A stretch of 44,030 bases of DNA from Pseudophaeobacter leonis (lineage in GTDB: Bacteria; Pseudomonadota; Alphaproteobacteria; Rhodobacterales; Rhodobacteraceae): the NCBI RefSeq assembly GCF_002087335.1, contig NZ_MWVJ01000061.1:1-44030 (forward strand). Direction: 5' to 3'. The notes beneath the pieces are model-generated. The model did not search any database, was not told the origin of the DNA, and was given only the letters and a program-made list of their open reading frames with translations. Each line of letters opens with the position of its first letter. The stretch's first letter is position 1. Positions 18,610 to 27,942 of this stretch are shown here, in pieces. The translations under genes were made by a program, and so were the position numbers.

Positions 18610-21450
18610 ATGACGTTCCAGCAACCCCGGGTGGAGACATCCCCAAAGGTGTCAGACGAGATCCGTCAGACCACCTGCTACATGTGCGCATGCCGCTGTG
18701 GCATCAATGTGCATATGAAAACCAATGAAGACGGCAAGAAAGAGGTCGCCTATATCGAAGGCAACCGCGATCACCCCGTCAACAAGGGCGTGCTCTGCGC
18801 CAAGGGCTCGGCCGGCATCATGCAGGTCAACGCGCCCTCGCGTCTGAAGGCGCCGCTAAAACGGGTTGGCCCACGTGGCTCGGGCGAGTTTGAGGAAATC
18901 TCCTGGGACGAAGCGCTGGATATTGCGGCGGGCTGGCTGGAGCCGATCCGCAAGGATGATCCGTCCAAACTGGCGTTTTTCACCGGGCGGGATTAGTCGC
19001 AGTCTTTCACCGGCTTCTGGGCGCAGAACTTTGGCACCTGCAACTATGCAGCACATGGCGGCTTTTGCTCGGTCAATATGGCCACGGCTGGTATCTACAC
19101 CATAGGCGGTGCCTTTTGGGAGTTTGGCCAGCCCGACTGGGACCACACAAAGCTGTTCATGCTGTTTGGCGTCGCCGAAGACCACGACAGCAACCCGATC
19201 AAGATGGGTCTGGGCAAGATCAAGGCACGCGGCGCGCGGGTGATTGGCGTCAACCCGATCCGCTCGGGCTATAACGCCATCGCAGATGACTGGGTGGGCA
19301 TCACGCCGGGCACCGACGGGCTGTTCATTCTGGCGCTGGTGCATGAGCTGATGAAGGTCGGCAAGATCGACCTCGACTACCTCAGCCGCTACACCAATGC
19401 GCCGGTGCTGGTGAACCAGGATCCCAACTCGGCCGATAAGGGCCTGCTTTTGCGCGACGACCACGGAACACCACTGGTGATCAACCGCAACACCGGCAAA
19501 CTCGCGCCTTTCGACATGAAGGGCGTGCGGCCTGATCTGGGCGGCAGCTTTAAGATGGGCGACATCACCCATGTCTCGGTGTTCCAGCTGATGGCCCAGC
19601 GCTACCTGCGCGATGAATACGCCCCCGAGGCCGTGGCCGAGCGCTGCGGCATCCCGGCCGCCCGCATCCGCGCCATCGCCGCCGAGCTGGCTCGCGTTGC
19701 CTTTGACGAGGCCTTTGAGCTGGACCAGGAGTGGACGGATTTTCGCGGTGAGAAACACGACAAAATGATTGGCCGCCCGGTCGCGATGCACGCCATGCGC
19801 GGTGTCTCGGCCCATGCCAATGGTTTTCAGACCTGCCGGGCGCTGCATGTGTTGCAGATCATCCTTGGCACGGTTGAGGCCCCCGGTGGCTTTCGCTTTA
19901 AACCGCCATATCCCAAGCCGGTTGAGGCGCACCCTGCGCCGCATTGCCGGGTGACGCCAAACAAGCCGCTGGACGGACCACATCTGGGCTTTGTGCATGG
20001 GCCTGAGCATCTGGCGCTCAAGACAGACGGCAGCCCGGCGCGGATCGACAAGGCCTTTACCTGGGAGAACCCGATGTCCAGCCACGGGCTGATGCATATG
20101 GTGATCTCCAATGCCCATGCGGGCGATCCCTATAAGATCGACACGCTGTTCATGTATATGGCCAATATGTCGTGGAACTCGTCGATGAACACTGGCGGTG
20201 TGATCGAAATGCTGACCGACAAGGGCGAGGACGGTGAATACAAGATCCCCCGGATCATCTATTCCGATGCCTATTCATCGGAAATGGTGGCCTATGCCGA
20301 CCTGATCCTGCCCGACACCACCTATCTGGAACGTCACGACTGTATCTCGATGCTGGACCGCCCGATCTGTGAAGCAGACGGTGCCGCCGATGCGATCCGC
20401 TGGCCGGTGATAGAGCCCGACCGGGATGTGCGCGGCTTTCAGACCGTGCTGGTGCAGCTGGCCAACAAGATGAAGCTGCCTGGGTTCACGGCTGAAGATG
20501 GCAGCGCCAAATGGCAGGACTATGCCGACTATATCGTCAATCATGAACGCAAGCCCGGCATCGGCCCGCTGGCAGGCTTTCGCGGCCCCAAGGGCGACAA
20601 ATCCGGTCGCGGGGAGCCGAACCCAGAGCAGCTGGAGAAATACATCGAGAACGGCGGCTTCTTTGTTGAACATATCCCGAGTGAGGCCAGCTATTTCAAA
20701 CCCTGGAACATGGCCTATCAGGACTGGGCGGTGGGCATGGGGCTGTATGACAGCCCACAGCCCTATCTGTTCCAGCTCTATGTGGAGCCGATGCGCAAAT
20801 TCCAGCTCGCCGCCGAAGGCCACGGTGAGCGTCAGCCGCCAGAGCATCTGCGCGACCGCATCAAGCAAACCATGGATCCGCTGCCGATCTGGTATGAGAC
20901 CGACCAGCAGGGCAACGAGGGCTTTACTGTCAACGCGCTGACCCAGCGGCCCATGGCGATGTACCACTCCTGGGGCACACAAAACGCCTGGCTGCGTCAG
21001 CTGCATGGCCGCAACCCGCTGTATCTGCCGACCAAGCTGATGCGGCAGCACAAACTGACGGATGGCGACTGGGCCCGGGTCTCCTCGCCCCATGGTGAGA
21101 TCACCGTGCCAGTGATGGAGATGGCGGCGCTGAACGACAATACCGTCTGGACCCGGAACGCCATTGGCAAACGCAAAGGCACCTGGGCGTTGGAAAACGA
21201 CGCGCCTGAGGCCACCAAGGGTTTCTTGCTCAACCACCTGATACATGAACTGTTGCCCCCCAAGGGCGACGGGCTGAGGTGGGCCAATTCCGACCCGATC
21301 ACCGGTCAGGCCGCCTGGTTTGATCTGAAGGTGAAAATCGAGAAGGCTGGTGCTCCGGCGGATTTCACCGAGAGCCAGCCCGTGTTTGATCCCATCACAT
21401 CCCCGGTCGGCAGCGGCCCAAAAGATCTGACCTGGAAGGTAGGCAAATGA
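18610..21450 (+). CDS. soeA: SoeA, molybdopterin subunit of sulfite dehydrogenase (amber codon at 129)
   Basis: The catalytic subunit of a cytoplasmic membrane-bound sulfite-oxidising complex, of the DMSO reductase superfamily. Start 18610 after GGAGG; 946 residues. N-terminal [4Fe-4S] ligands are C23, C26, C30 and C63 (CYMCACRCG ... GVLCAKG). At 18994-18996 there is an in-frame TAG between FFTGRD and SQSFTGFW; the frame is unchanged on both sides. A CAG glutamine is expected, so one C-to-T change explains it, either error or real nonsense mutation. C153 in GGFCSVNM is a candidate molybdenum ligand. Its stop overlaps soeB. Position in the xsc operon argues for sulfite rather than thiosulfate or polysulfide as substrate. 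Confidence 0.9.
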
Positions 21451-22253
21451 CAGAGCTCCCCACCAGCACCAGCCGCAAGATGGGTCTGGTCATTGACCTG
21501 GACACCTGCGTTGGCTGCCATGCCTGCGTGATTTCCTGCAAAGGCTGGAACACCGAAAACTATGGCGCGCCGCTGTCAGATCAGGATGCCTATGGCGCTG
21601 ACCCCTCGGGCACCTTTCTGAACCGGGTGCATAGTTTCGAGGTGCAGCCAGCCGCCACGCCCGACAGGCCTGCGCCCGCAGCGCAGCTGATCCATTTCCC
21701 GAAATCCTGCCTGCACTGCGAAGACGCCCCCTGCGTCACCGTCTGCCCCACGGGCGCCAGCTACAAGCGGGTCGAAGACGGCATTGTTCTGGTCAACGAA
21801 AGCGACTGCATTGGCTGCGGGCTTTGCGCCTGGTCCTGCCCCTACGGGGCCCGCGAACTGGATCTGGCTGAGGGGGTGATGAAGAAATGCACCCTCTGTG
21901 TTGACCGGATCTATAACGAGAACCTCCCCGAGGTGGACCGGGTGCCCACCTGCGTGCGCACCTGCCCCTCGGGCGCGCGCCACTTTGGCGATCTAGGCGA
22001 TGAAAACAGTGCGGTCAGCCAGCTGGTGGCCGAGCGCGGCGGCATGGATCTGATGCCTGAAATAGGCACCAAGCCGGTGAATAAATACCTGCCACCACGT
22101 CCAAAGGATACGCTGGACGCGCAGATCGACATCCTGGCGCCGCTGCTGGCGCCGGTGACAGAAGAGCCGGGCGGCTTTTTGGGCTGGCTCGACAAGGCAC
22201 TGGACAAACTGCCGGGCCAATCCTCAGGCCAAACCTCAGGAGGGACGCGCTGA
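21447..22253 (+). CDS. soeB: SoeB, four-cluster ferredoxin subunit of sulfite dehydrogenase
   Basis: A 268-residue electron-transfer subunit starting at an ATGA overlap with soeA. Four Cys clusters are visible: C21/C24/C27/C31 (CVGCHACVISC), CLHCEDAPCVTVC, CIGCGLCAWSC and CTLCVDR with CVRTC, the arrangement of DmsB/PsrB-type subunits carrying four [4Fe-4S] centres. It has no twin-arginine signal, which agrees with a cytoplasmic complex. The C-terminal tail (about residues 225-268) is low-complexity with a repeated SSGQ/TSGG element. It passes electrons from SoeA to the membrane subunit. Confidence 0.93.
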   Translation: MTELPTSTSRKMGLVIDLDTCVGCHACVISCKGWNTENYGAPLSDQDAYGADPSGTFLNRVHSFEVQPAATPDRPAPAAQLIHFPKSCLHCEDAPCVTVCPTGASYKRVEDGIVLVNESDCIGCGLCAWSCPYGARELDLAEGVMKKCTLCVDRIYNENLPEVDRVPTCVRTCPSGARHFGDLGDENSAVSQLVAERGGMDLMPEIGTKPVNKYLPPRPKDTLDAQIDILAPLLAPVTEEPGGFLGWLDKALDKLPGQSSGQTSGGTR

Positions 22254-23143
22254 TGCATCCGGCCCCATCTGTTATTCTCTTCACCACCCTCTCGGGCCTT
22301 GGCTTTGGGCTGCTCACCTTTCTGGGGCTGGGATACCCTGGCGTCACCGGCTGGGTCGCCTTTGTGTTTTATGCCATTGCCTATGCACTGGCGGTTGGTG
22401 GCCTGCTGGCCTCTACCTTTCACCTTGGCCACCCTGAACGCGCGCTCAAGGCCTTTAGTCAGTGGAAGACAAGCTGGCTCAGCCGCGAAGGGCTCTGTGC
22501 TGTGGCCGCGCTGCTGGTGATGGGGCTCTATGCCATTGGCGCTATCTTCATCGACAGCCATTGGCGTCTTTTGGGCCTGCTTGGCGCTGCGCTCAGCCTT
22601 GGCACTGTTTTCACCACCTCGATGATCTATTGCCAGCTGAAAACTATTCCGCGCTGGAACATGCCGCTGACGCCGGTGATGTTCCTGAGCTTTTCCATTG
22701 CCGGCGGCGCGCTGCTGGCCGGACAAGAGAGCCTGGCGATCTGGCTTTTGCTCCTCGCGGGAGTGGTGCAGCTCGGGTACTGGGTGCAGGGCGACAAGGC
22801 CTTTGCTGCCTCGGGCACCACCATGGCCACCGCGACAGGGCTGGGCGAAACCGGGGCAACGGTGCGGGCCTTTGAGCCGCCCCATACGGGCAGCAACTAC
22901 CTGCTGCGCGAATTTGTTCATGTGGTTGGGCGCAGACATGCACAAAAGCTGCGGGCAATCGCCCTCGGTTTTGGATTTGTCCTGCCCGTAGTACTGCTGG
23001 TGCTGCCGGTGGACTCAAGCCTGGTCAAACACCTGATGGCTGCCTTCGCCGTTTTGGCGCATATGGCAGGCATCGCGGTGTCTCGCTGGCTGTTCTTTGC
23101 GCAGGCCGAACATGTTGTGGGCCTGTATTACGGCAAACGCTGA
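22253..23143 (+). CDS. soeC: SoeC, DmsC-type membrane anchor of sulfite dehydrogenase
   Basis: A 296-residue protein with about eight membrane segments, its ATG sharing one base with the soeB stop. It begins MHPAPSVILFTTLSGLGFG and contains STFHLGHPERALKAFSQWKTSWLSREG, of which HLGHPERA and WKTSWLSREG are the conserved loop of DmsC-like quinone-interacting anchors. It should bind quinone and hold SoeAB on the cytoplasmic membrane face. Last gene of the run beginning with xsc; a bidirectional terminator lies 145 bp downstream. Confidence 0.93.
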   Translation: MHPAPSVILFTTLSGLGFGLLTFLGLGYPGVTGWVAFVFYAIAYALAVGGLLASTFHLGHPERALKAFSQWKTSWLSREGLCAVAALLVMGLYAIGAIFIDSHWRLLGLLGAALSLGTVFTTSMIYCQLKTIPRWNMPLTPVMFLSFSIAGGALLAGQESLAIWLLLLAGVVQLGYWVQGDKAFAASGTTMATATGLGETGATVRAFEPPHTGSNYLLREFVHVVGRRHAQKLRAIALGFGFVLPVVLLVLPVDSSLVKHLMAAFAVLAHMAGIAVSRWLFFAQAEHVVGLYYGKR

Positions 23144-23194
23144 TCTGTGATTTCGGCAGGGGAAAGGGGCCAGCCCCTCTGCGCCTTTGCGCAT

Positions 23195-23223
23195 TCACCC
23201 CGAGGTATTTCAGGCAAGATGAA
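23195..23223 (+). repeat. Rhodobacteraceae-type intergenic motif
   Basis: A CACCCCGAGGTATTT block followed shortly by AAGATGAAG. I recall closely related sequences at very many gene ends in Rhodobacteraceae genomes. It occurs once here, 50-80 bp after soeC. Function unknown. Confidence 0.4.
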
Positions 23224-23287
23224 GCTCAGACAAGATGTAGCCCGGGGTCATCGCAAAGACCTGAACAGACCTTAAGCCGGAGACGAC

Positions 23288-23316
23288 AAAGGCCCTGCAG
23301 ATTTTGCAGGGCCTTT
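23288..23316. terminator. Bidirectional terminator between soeC and dapA
   Basis: Perfect 12 bp stem AAAGGCCCTGCA / TGCAGGGCCTTT with a 5-base loop and A/T runs on both outer sides, between convergent genes. Confidence 0.85.
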
Positions 23317-23348
23317 TGAAATCTCTGACCTGTCAGGGGCCTGCGCTG

Positions 23349-24221
23349 TTACAACAGGCCTGCATGCGCCATGGCGGCGTCAATTGCGGCCTTGGTGCTG
23401 TCTTCGAGACCCGTGAGCGGTGAACGGACCTCGTTGCTGCACAGCCCCAGTTTGCTCAGACCATATTTGGCGCCTACCAGGCCTGGCTCGATAAAGATCG
23501 CTTCGTGCAAGGGCATCAGTTTATCCTGATACTCCAGCGCCTTGGCATAGTCGCCCGCAAGCGTTGCAGCCTGGAACTCTGCGCAGAGCCGCGGCGCCAC
23601 ATTGGCCGTCACCGAAATGCAGCCAATGCCGCCATGGGCATTAAAGCCGAGTGCCGTGGCATCCTCACCAGACAGTTGGACGAAATCGGCGCCACAAGAG
23701 GCGCGCTGCTGGCTGACACGGGCGATATCGCCGGTGGCATCCTTGACGCCGATGATGCGGGGCAGCTTGGCCAGCTCACCCATGGTGGCCGGTGTCATAT
23801 CGACGACAGAGCGGCCCGGGATGTTATAGATGATGATCGGCACATCGGCGCAGTCATGCGCTGCGGTGAAATGCGCAATCAGGCCGCGCTGAGTCGGTCT
23901 ATTGTAATAGGGCGTCACCACCAGCGCGGCATCAGCGCCAACCTTCTGGGCGAACTCGACAAAACGAATCGTCTCGACCGTGTTGTTAGAGCCAGCACCG
24001 GCAATCACCGGCACACGGCCTGCGGCGGCCTTGACCACCTCGGCGATAACGGCCTCGTGTTCGTCATGGCTGAGGGTGGGGCTTTCACCGGTGGTGCCAA
24101 CCGGCACCAGGGCGGTTGAGCCTTCGGCAATGTGCCACTCGACCAAGCGTTTAAGCGCATCCAGATCCAACGCGCCGTTTGAAAACGGGGTGACGAGGGC
24201 TGGCATAGAGCCTTTAAACAT
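23349..24221 (-). CDS. dapA: 4-hydroxy-tetrahydrodipicolinate synthase DapA
   Basis: Condenses pyruvate with aspartate semialdehyde in lysine and diaminopimelate synthesis. 290 residues, start [13 protein letters not shown] at 24221 after AAGGGAG. Schiff-base lysine K160 (GVKDATGD), proton-relay T43/T44 (VGTTGES) and Y132 (IIYNIPGR), with R137 at the active-site entrance. It is a complete alpha/beta barrel with the C-terminal helices. Divergent from slt across a 139 bp gap; both relate to peptidoglycan, but no shared regulation is evident. Confidence 0.96.
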   Translation of the reverse strand: MFKGSMPALVTPFSNGALDLDALKRLVEWHIAEGSTALVPVGTTGESPTLSHDEHEAVIAEVVKAAAGRVPVIAGAGSNNTVETIRFVEFAQKVGADAALVVTPYYNRPTQRGLIAHFTAAHDCADVPIIIYNIPGRSVVDMTPATMGELAKLPRIIGVKDATGDIARVSQQRASCGADFVQLSGEDATALGFNAHGGIGCISVTANVAPRLCAEFQAATLAGDYAKALEYQDKLMPLHEAIFIEPGLVGAKYGLSKLGLCSNEVRSPLTGLEDSTKAAIDAAMAHAGLL

Positions 24222-24360
24222 GGGTGCGCTCCCTTAGTGTTGGGTCTTGGCAGGCGGAGGCCCGCCATCAGTGTGGACATGACTGGAAATTGAGTTGATA
24301 CCAGCCATTCTCGGATTATCGTCAATGGCTCTATCCCCGGTTCCACTATAAAAGCAAGAC

Positions 24361-26328
24361 ATGACACGCATTCTGCTCCTGATATCGCTGATCCTGACCC
24401 TTGGCGCGGCCGCAAAAGCCGAAGCCGGCACCCTGACGCGTGCCCTTGAGCTGGTGCGCGCCAAGCAATGGACTGAGGCTTTGGCCGAGGCAGGCCCCCT
24501 GGCCACGGTGTCGCATGACATTGTTGAATGGCACCGGTTGCGGGCCAAAGAAGGCAGCGCTGCGGATGTAGAGGCGTTTTTGGCCCGGCGCCCGGACTGG
24601 CCCGGTCTGCCCTATCTGCGCCGCCGCAACGAAGAGCAGATCATCGAGAAATCCCACAAACGGGTGCTGGCCTTCTTTGCGCAGCAGCCACCACAAACAC
24701 CCGAAGGTGCTGCCAGCCTGGCGCGCGCCTACCTGCATCGCGGCGACCAAAAAGCCGCAACGGGCGAACTCATCCGGGCCTGGCGCAGCATGCCCATGAG
24801 CGAAGAGACACAGACCGCCTATCTGGAAGAGCACGGCAAACTGCTCAAACCGCACCACGCGCAGCGCCTCGACCAACTGCTCTGGGATCGCCATGATGTG
24901 AGCGCGCACCGCATGTTGCCGCTTGTGGCGGACGGCACGCGGGCGCTGGCAGAGGCCCGCATCGCGCTGCAGAAAAAGTCAAAGGGCGTCGACACCCTGA
25001 TCGAGGCCATTCCTGCAGCCCTGCAGGATGACCCCGGCCTTGCCTATGATCGCTTTGTCTGGCGGGACCAAACGGGTCGGCAAGACGCCGCCATTGCCCT
25101 GATGATGGATCGCAGCACCAGCGCCAAGGCGCTGGGACAGCCAGAGAAATGGCTGCGCCGCCGCCGGGATCTGGCGCGGCAGCTGATGCGGGATGGCAAA
25201 CATGAACGTGCCTACCAGCTGGCGGCGCATCACTTTGCCCATACCAAGGCCGGCTATGGCTATTCCGACTGCGAATGGCTGGCAGGCTATATCGCCCTGC
25301 GCAAACTCAACGATCCAGAGCTGGCGGCCTATCACTTTGAACGCTTCCTTGCCTCGGTAGAGACACCGATTTCAGTCGGGCGTGGCGGCTATTGGCTGGG
25401 GCGCGCCTATGCCGCGCTTGGCGTCGTGGACAAGGCGCATGAGGCCTATGCCAAAGGCGCACAGTATCAGACGTCCTTCTACGGGCTTCTGGCGGCAGAA
25501 GCATTGGGGCGGGGGTTTCACCCTGACCTTGCCACACCGCCATCGCTGCCGCCCTGGCGCAGTGCGGCTTTCCTCAACTCTTCGGTCAATGAGGCCGGGT
25601 TATTGCTGCTTCAGGCAGGCGACCTGACACTGGCAGAGCGCTTTTTCACCCATCAGGTCGAAAGCCTGCCCGCCCTGCAGGCGCAGCAGCTGGGCCAGAT
25701 GGCAGTAGAGCTGGGTGAGCCGCATCGGGCCGTGATGATTGCCAAACGCGCCGCACAGGCGGGCACCGAACTGGCCGACGCCTACTCCCCGCTACCCCCC
25801 GTCGCAGAGCAGAACCTGCCGATGGCCCCCGAGATGACCCTGGCCATTGCCCGGCGCGAAAGCGAATTCGACCCGGTCGTGATCAGTCATGCAGGCGCCC
25901 GCGGGCTGATGCAGCTGATGCCCGGCCCGGCAAAACTGGTCGCCGGCCAGCTGGATATCCTCGCCAAACATGACACCTCCCGCCTGACGGCAGAATGGGA
26001 CTACAATGCCACGCTCGGCAGTCAGTATCTGGCGGGACTGGCAGCAGAGTTTCAGGGCAATGTGGTGCTGATGGCTGCGGGCTATAACGCCGGCCCCCGG
26101 CGCCCGATTGCCTGGATGCAGCGCTATGGTGATCCGCGCGATGGCACGCCAAACATTGTCGACTGGATTGAACACATCCCGTTTAACGAGACCCGCAACT
26201 ACGTGATGCGGGTCACCGAAAGCCTGCCGGTCTACCGCGCGCGTCTGGGCAAGACGGCGCTGCCAGTGCCGTTTACAAAGGAGCTGTCAGGCGCGAGCCT
26301 TGCGGCTTTCGCGCCAAAGGGTGAATAG
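24361..26328 (+). CDS. slt: Soluble lytic murein transglycosylase (Slt family)
   Basis: A 655-residue periplasmic peptidoglycan-cleaving enzyme. Residues 1-22 are a signal peptide (MTRILLLISLILTLGAAAKA). A long helical superhelix region covers about residues 23-480. The C-terminal lysozyme-like domain has catalytic E500 in AIARRESEFDP, followed by SHAGARGLMQLMPGPA and AGYNAGPRRPIAW. Length and domain order fit Slt70-type exo-lytic enzymes making 1,6-anhydromuropeptides. There is no strong ribosome site before ATG 24361, but the signal peptide supports it. Its last 42 bp overlap the 3' end of the convergent EamA gene. Confidence 0.93.
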   Translation: MTRILLLISLILTLGAAAKAEAGTLTRALELVRAKQWTEALAEAGPLATVSHDIVEWHRLRAKEGSAADVEAFLARRPDWPGLPYLRRRNEEQIIEKSHKRVLAFFAQQPPQTPEGAASLARAYLHRGDQKAATGELIRAWRSMPMSEETQTAYLEEHGKLLKPHHAQRLDQLLWDRHDVSAHRMLPLVADGTRALAEARIALQKKSKGVDTLIEAIPAALQDDPGLAYDRFVWRDQTGRQDAAIALMMDRSTSAKALGQPEKWLRRRRDLARQLMRDGKHERAYQLAAHHFAHTKAGYGYSDCEWLAGYIALRKLNDPELAAYHFERFLASVETPISVGRGGYWLGRAYAALGVVDKAHEAYAKGAQYQTSFYGLLAAEALGRGFHPDLATPPSLPPWRSAAFLNSSVNEAGLLLLQAGDLTLAERFFTHQVESLPALQAQQLGQMAVELGEPHRAVMIAKRAAQAGTELADAYSPLPPVAEQNLPMAPEMTLAIARRESEFDPVVISHAGARGLMQLMPGPAKLVAGQLDILAKHDTSRLTAEWDYNATLGSQYLAGLAAEFQGNVVLMAAGYNAGPRRPIAWMQRYGDPRDGTPNIVDWIEHIPFNETRNYVMRVTESLPVYRARLGKTALPVPFTKELSGASLAAFAPKGE

Positions 26329-27204
26329 GCCGGCGCCGATGATGATAGCCGCGCCGGTGGCCACGTTGAGGCGGATAATTTCGCCAAACACCGCAACCCC
26401 CAGCATGGCTGCCCAGATCAGGTGGAAATAGGCAAAGGGCTGCACAGCACTGGCCTCGGCGACCTCGTAACATTTGATCAGCAGCCAGTGGCCGGTGACC
26501 CCAGAGACGCAAAGCAGCCCCATCCAGATCCAGTCACTCTGCAGCATGGGTTCCCAAAACCAGACCCCTACCATGGTCATTAATACCATGCCGGCAATAC
26601 CGGTCCAGAAAAAGCTGGTGGCCGTGGTGTCCAGGCGCGCCGCATAGCGCGACAGCAGGCCATAAACCGCAAACATCAGCGCCGAGATGAGCGGGATCAC
26701 CGCCAGCGGATTAAACACGCCAAAACCCGGCTGCAGGATGACCAGCACGCCAATCAGGCCAACCGCAATGGCTGACCAGCGCCGCCAGCCAACGCTCTCG
26801 CCCAGCAATGGGCCGCTGAGGGCTGCCACCAGCAGCGGATAGCAGATAAACACCGCCTGGCTTTCAACCAGACCCAGCACGGTAAAGCCATAGACGGCGA
26901 CGCAGATCTCACCCACCAGCAAGACGCCGCGAAAGATCTGCAGGCCCAGCTGGCTGCTGCGCGCGGTTGCCCGGATACCGCCGGGGGCACGCATCGCCAG
27001 AAACACTACAAAGGCAGCAAAGAACCAGTAGCGCACCATCACCACCATGTAGGTGTTATAGGTACCTGCGAGGTGACGCGAGATACCATCCTGCAGCGCA
27101 AAGACAACGGTGGCCCCAATCATCAGCAAAATGCCAAAGGGCACATTGTTGCTCTGGGGGTCTGGGCTGCTTTTGCTATCAGAACTGGCCGGTGTCTTGC
27201 TCAT
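26287..27204 (-). CDS. EamA/DMT-family transporter
   Basis: A 305-residue integral membrane protein with ten predicted membrane segments in two EamA repeats. The first about 20 residues are polar and Ser-rich. Features include VPFGILLMIGATVVFALQD at the first segment, LGESVGWRRW between the halves and LGVAVFGEIIRLNV near the end, typical of RhaT/EamA carriers. The substrate cannot be inferred. Its start overlaps the mnmD stop (ATGA), so the two are co-translated although functionally unlinked. The 3' end overlaps slt on the opposite strand. Confidence 0.9.
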   Translation of the reverse strand: MSKTPASSDSKSSPDPQSNNVPFGILLMIGATVVFALQDGISRHLAGTYNTYMVVMVRYWFFAAFVVFLAMRAPGGIRATARSSQLGLQIFRGVLLVGEICVAVYGFTVLGLVESQAVFICYPLLVAALSGPLLGESVGWRRWSAIAVGLIGVLVILQPGFGVFNPLAVIPLISALMFAVYGLLSRYAARLDTTATSFFWTGIAGMVLMTMVGVWFWEPMLQSDWIWMGLLCVSGVTGHWLLIKCYEVAEASAVQPFAYFHLIWAAMLGVAVFGEIIRLNVATGAAIIIGAGLFTLWRESRKARA

Positions 27205-27869
27205 GCCAAAATCGCCTTTGTCATATGTCGTTTGCGGCCAAATCCCGCAATACGGCTCACGCTAAACCCGGCCACCTCCAGCCCTCTGCGCACAAAACCT
27301 GCTGCCGTATAGGTGGCCGCACTCCCGCCAGGCGCCGTATGATCTGCCACCGCCTGCAACAGATCTTCCTGCCACAGCTCTGGGTTTTTGGCCGGTGAGA
27401 ACCCGTCCAGAAACCAGGCATCGGCTGCCTCTGTCCACTTTGGCAGCGACACGCGGGCGTCGCCAATGATCACATTGAGCTGCAGCGTGCCAAGATCGCA
27501 GCAGCCTCCGCCTTGCCAGCTGTCCAGAAACCGCGCCGCCCAGGGGGCAACATCCGGAAAGGCCTCAAGCGCCTTTGCCATATCTGCAGGCGCCATCGGG
27601 TAGGCCTCAAAACTGGTGAACTGCAGCGCGCCGGTCTGGCCGCTCTCCTCCCAGGCCCGCCAGGCCGCCAACATATTGAGGCCGGTGCCAAATCCCAGCT
27701 CGGCCACATGAAAACCGGGGGCAAACCGCGCGGGCAGCTCATTGCCGCCCAGAAACACATGCTCGGTTTCAGCCAGGCCATCGTGAATCGAGAAATAGGG
27801 GTCATCAAATTGGTCCGAGACCGGAATGCGATCTTCGCGCCAGCTCAGGCGAGCCTGCTGGTCTGCCAT
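27201..27869 (-). CDS. mnmD: MnmD, tRNA 5-methylaminomethyl-2-thiouridine methyltransferase
   Basis: A 222-residue SAM-dependent enzyme for the last step of mnm5s2U34 formation in tRNA. The start MADQQARLSWRED at 27869 has AAGGGA upstream; a longer frame to 27962 overlaps the divergent gene and is less likely. Features: FDDPYFSIHDGLAETEHVFL, SAM loop FHVAELGFGTGLN, and DAWFLDGFSPAKNPELW with the catalytic Asp region. In enterobacteria this domain (MnmC1) is fused to the FAD domain MnmC2; here the two are separate divergent genes 73 bp apart. Confidence 0.93.
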   Translation of the reverse strand: MADQQARLSWREDRIPVSDQFDDPYFSIHDGLAETEHVFLGGNELPARFAPGFHVAELGFGTGLNMLAAWRAWEESGQTGALQFTSFEAYPMAPADMAKALEAFPDVAPWAARFLDSWQGGGCCDLGTLQLNVIIGDARVSLPKWTEAADAWFLDGFSPAKNPELWQEDLLQAVADHTAPGGSAATYTAAGFVRRGLEVAGFSVSRIAGFGRKRHMTKAILA

Positions 27870-27942
27870 GCAATTATCCCTTAGATGATGGAGGGAACTC
27901 TGGTCCCTGAGACTGGCGCGACACTGGCGAAAGGGCTGGAAA

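Noticed and set aside
18994..18996. Reading the soeA TAG as pyrrolysine or another recoded amino acid
   Set aside because: No pyrrolysine genes are visible, the position is a normal glutamine site in the family as I recall it, and a single C-to-T change explains it.
18856..20118. Minus-strand open frame of 420 codons inside soeA
   Set aside because: Shadow of the GC-rich soeA codons; the plus-strand protein is clearly the molybdopterin subunit.
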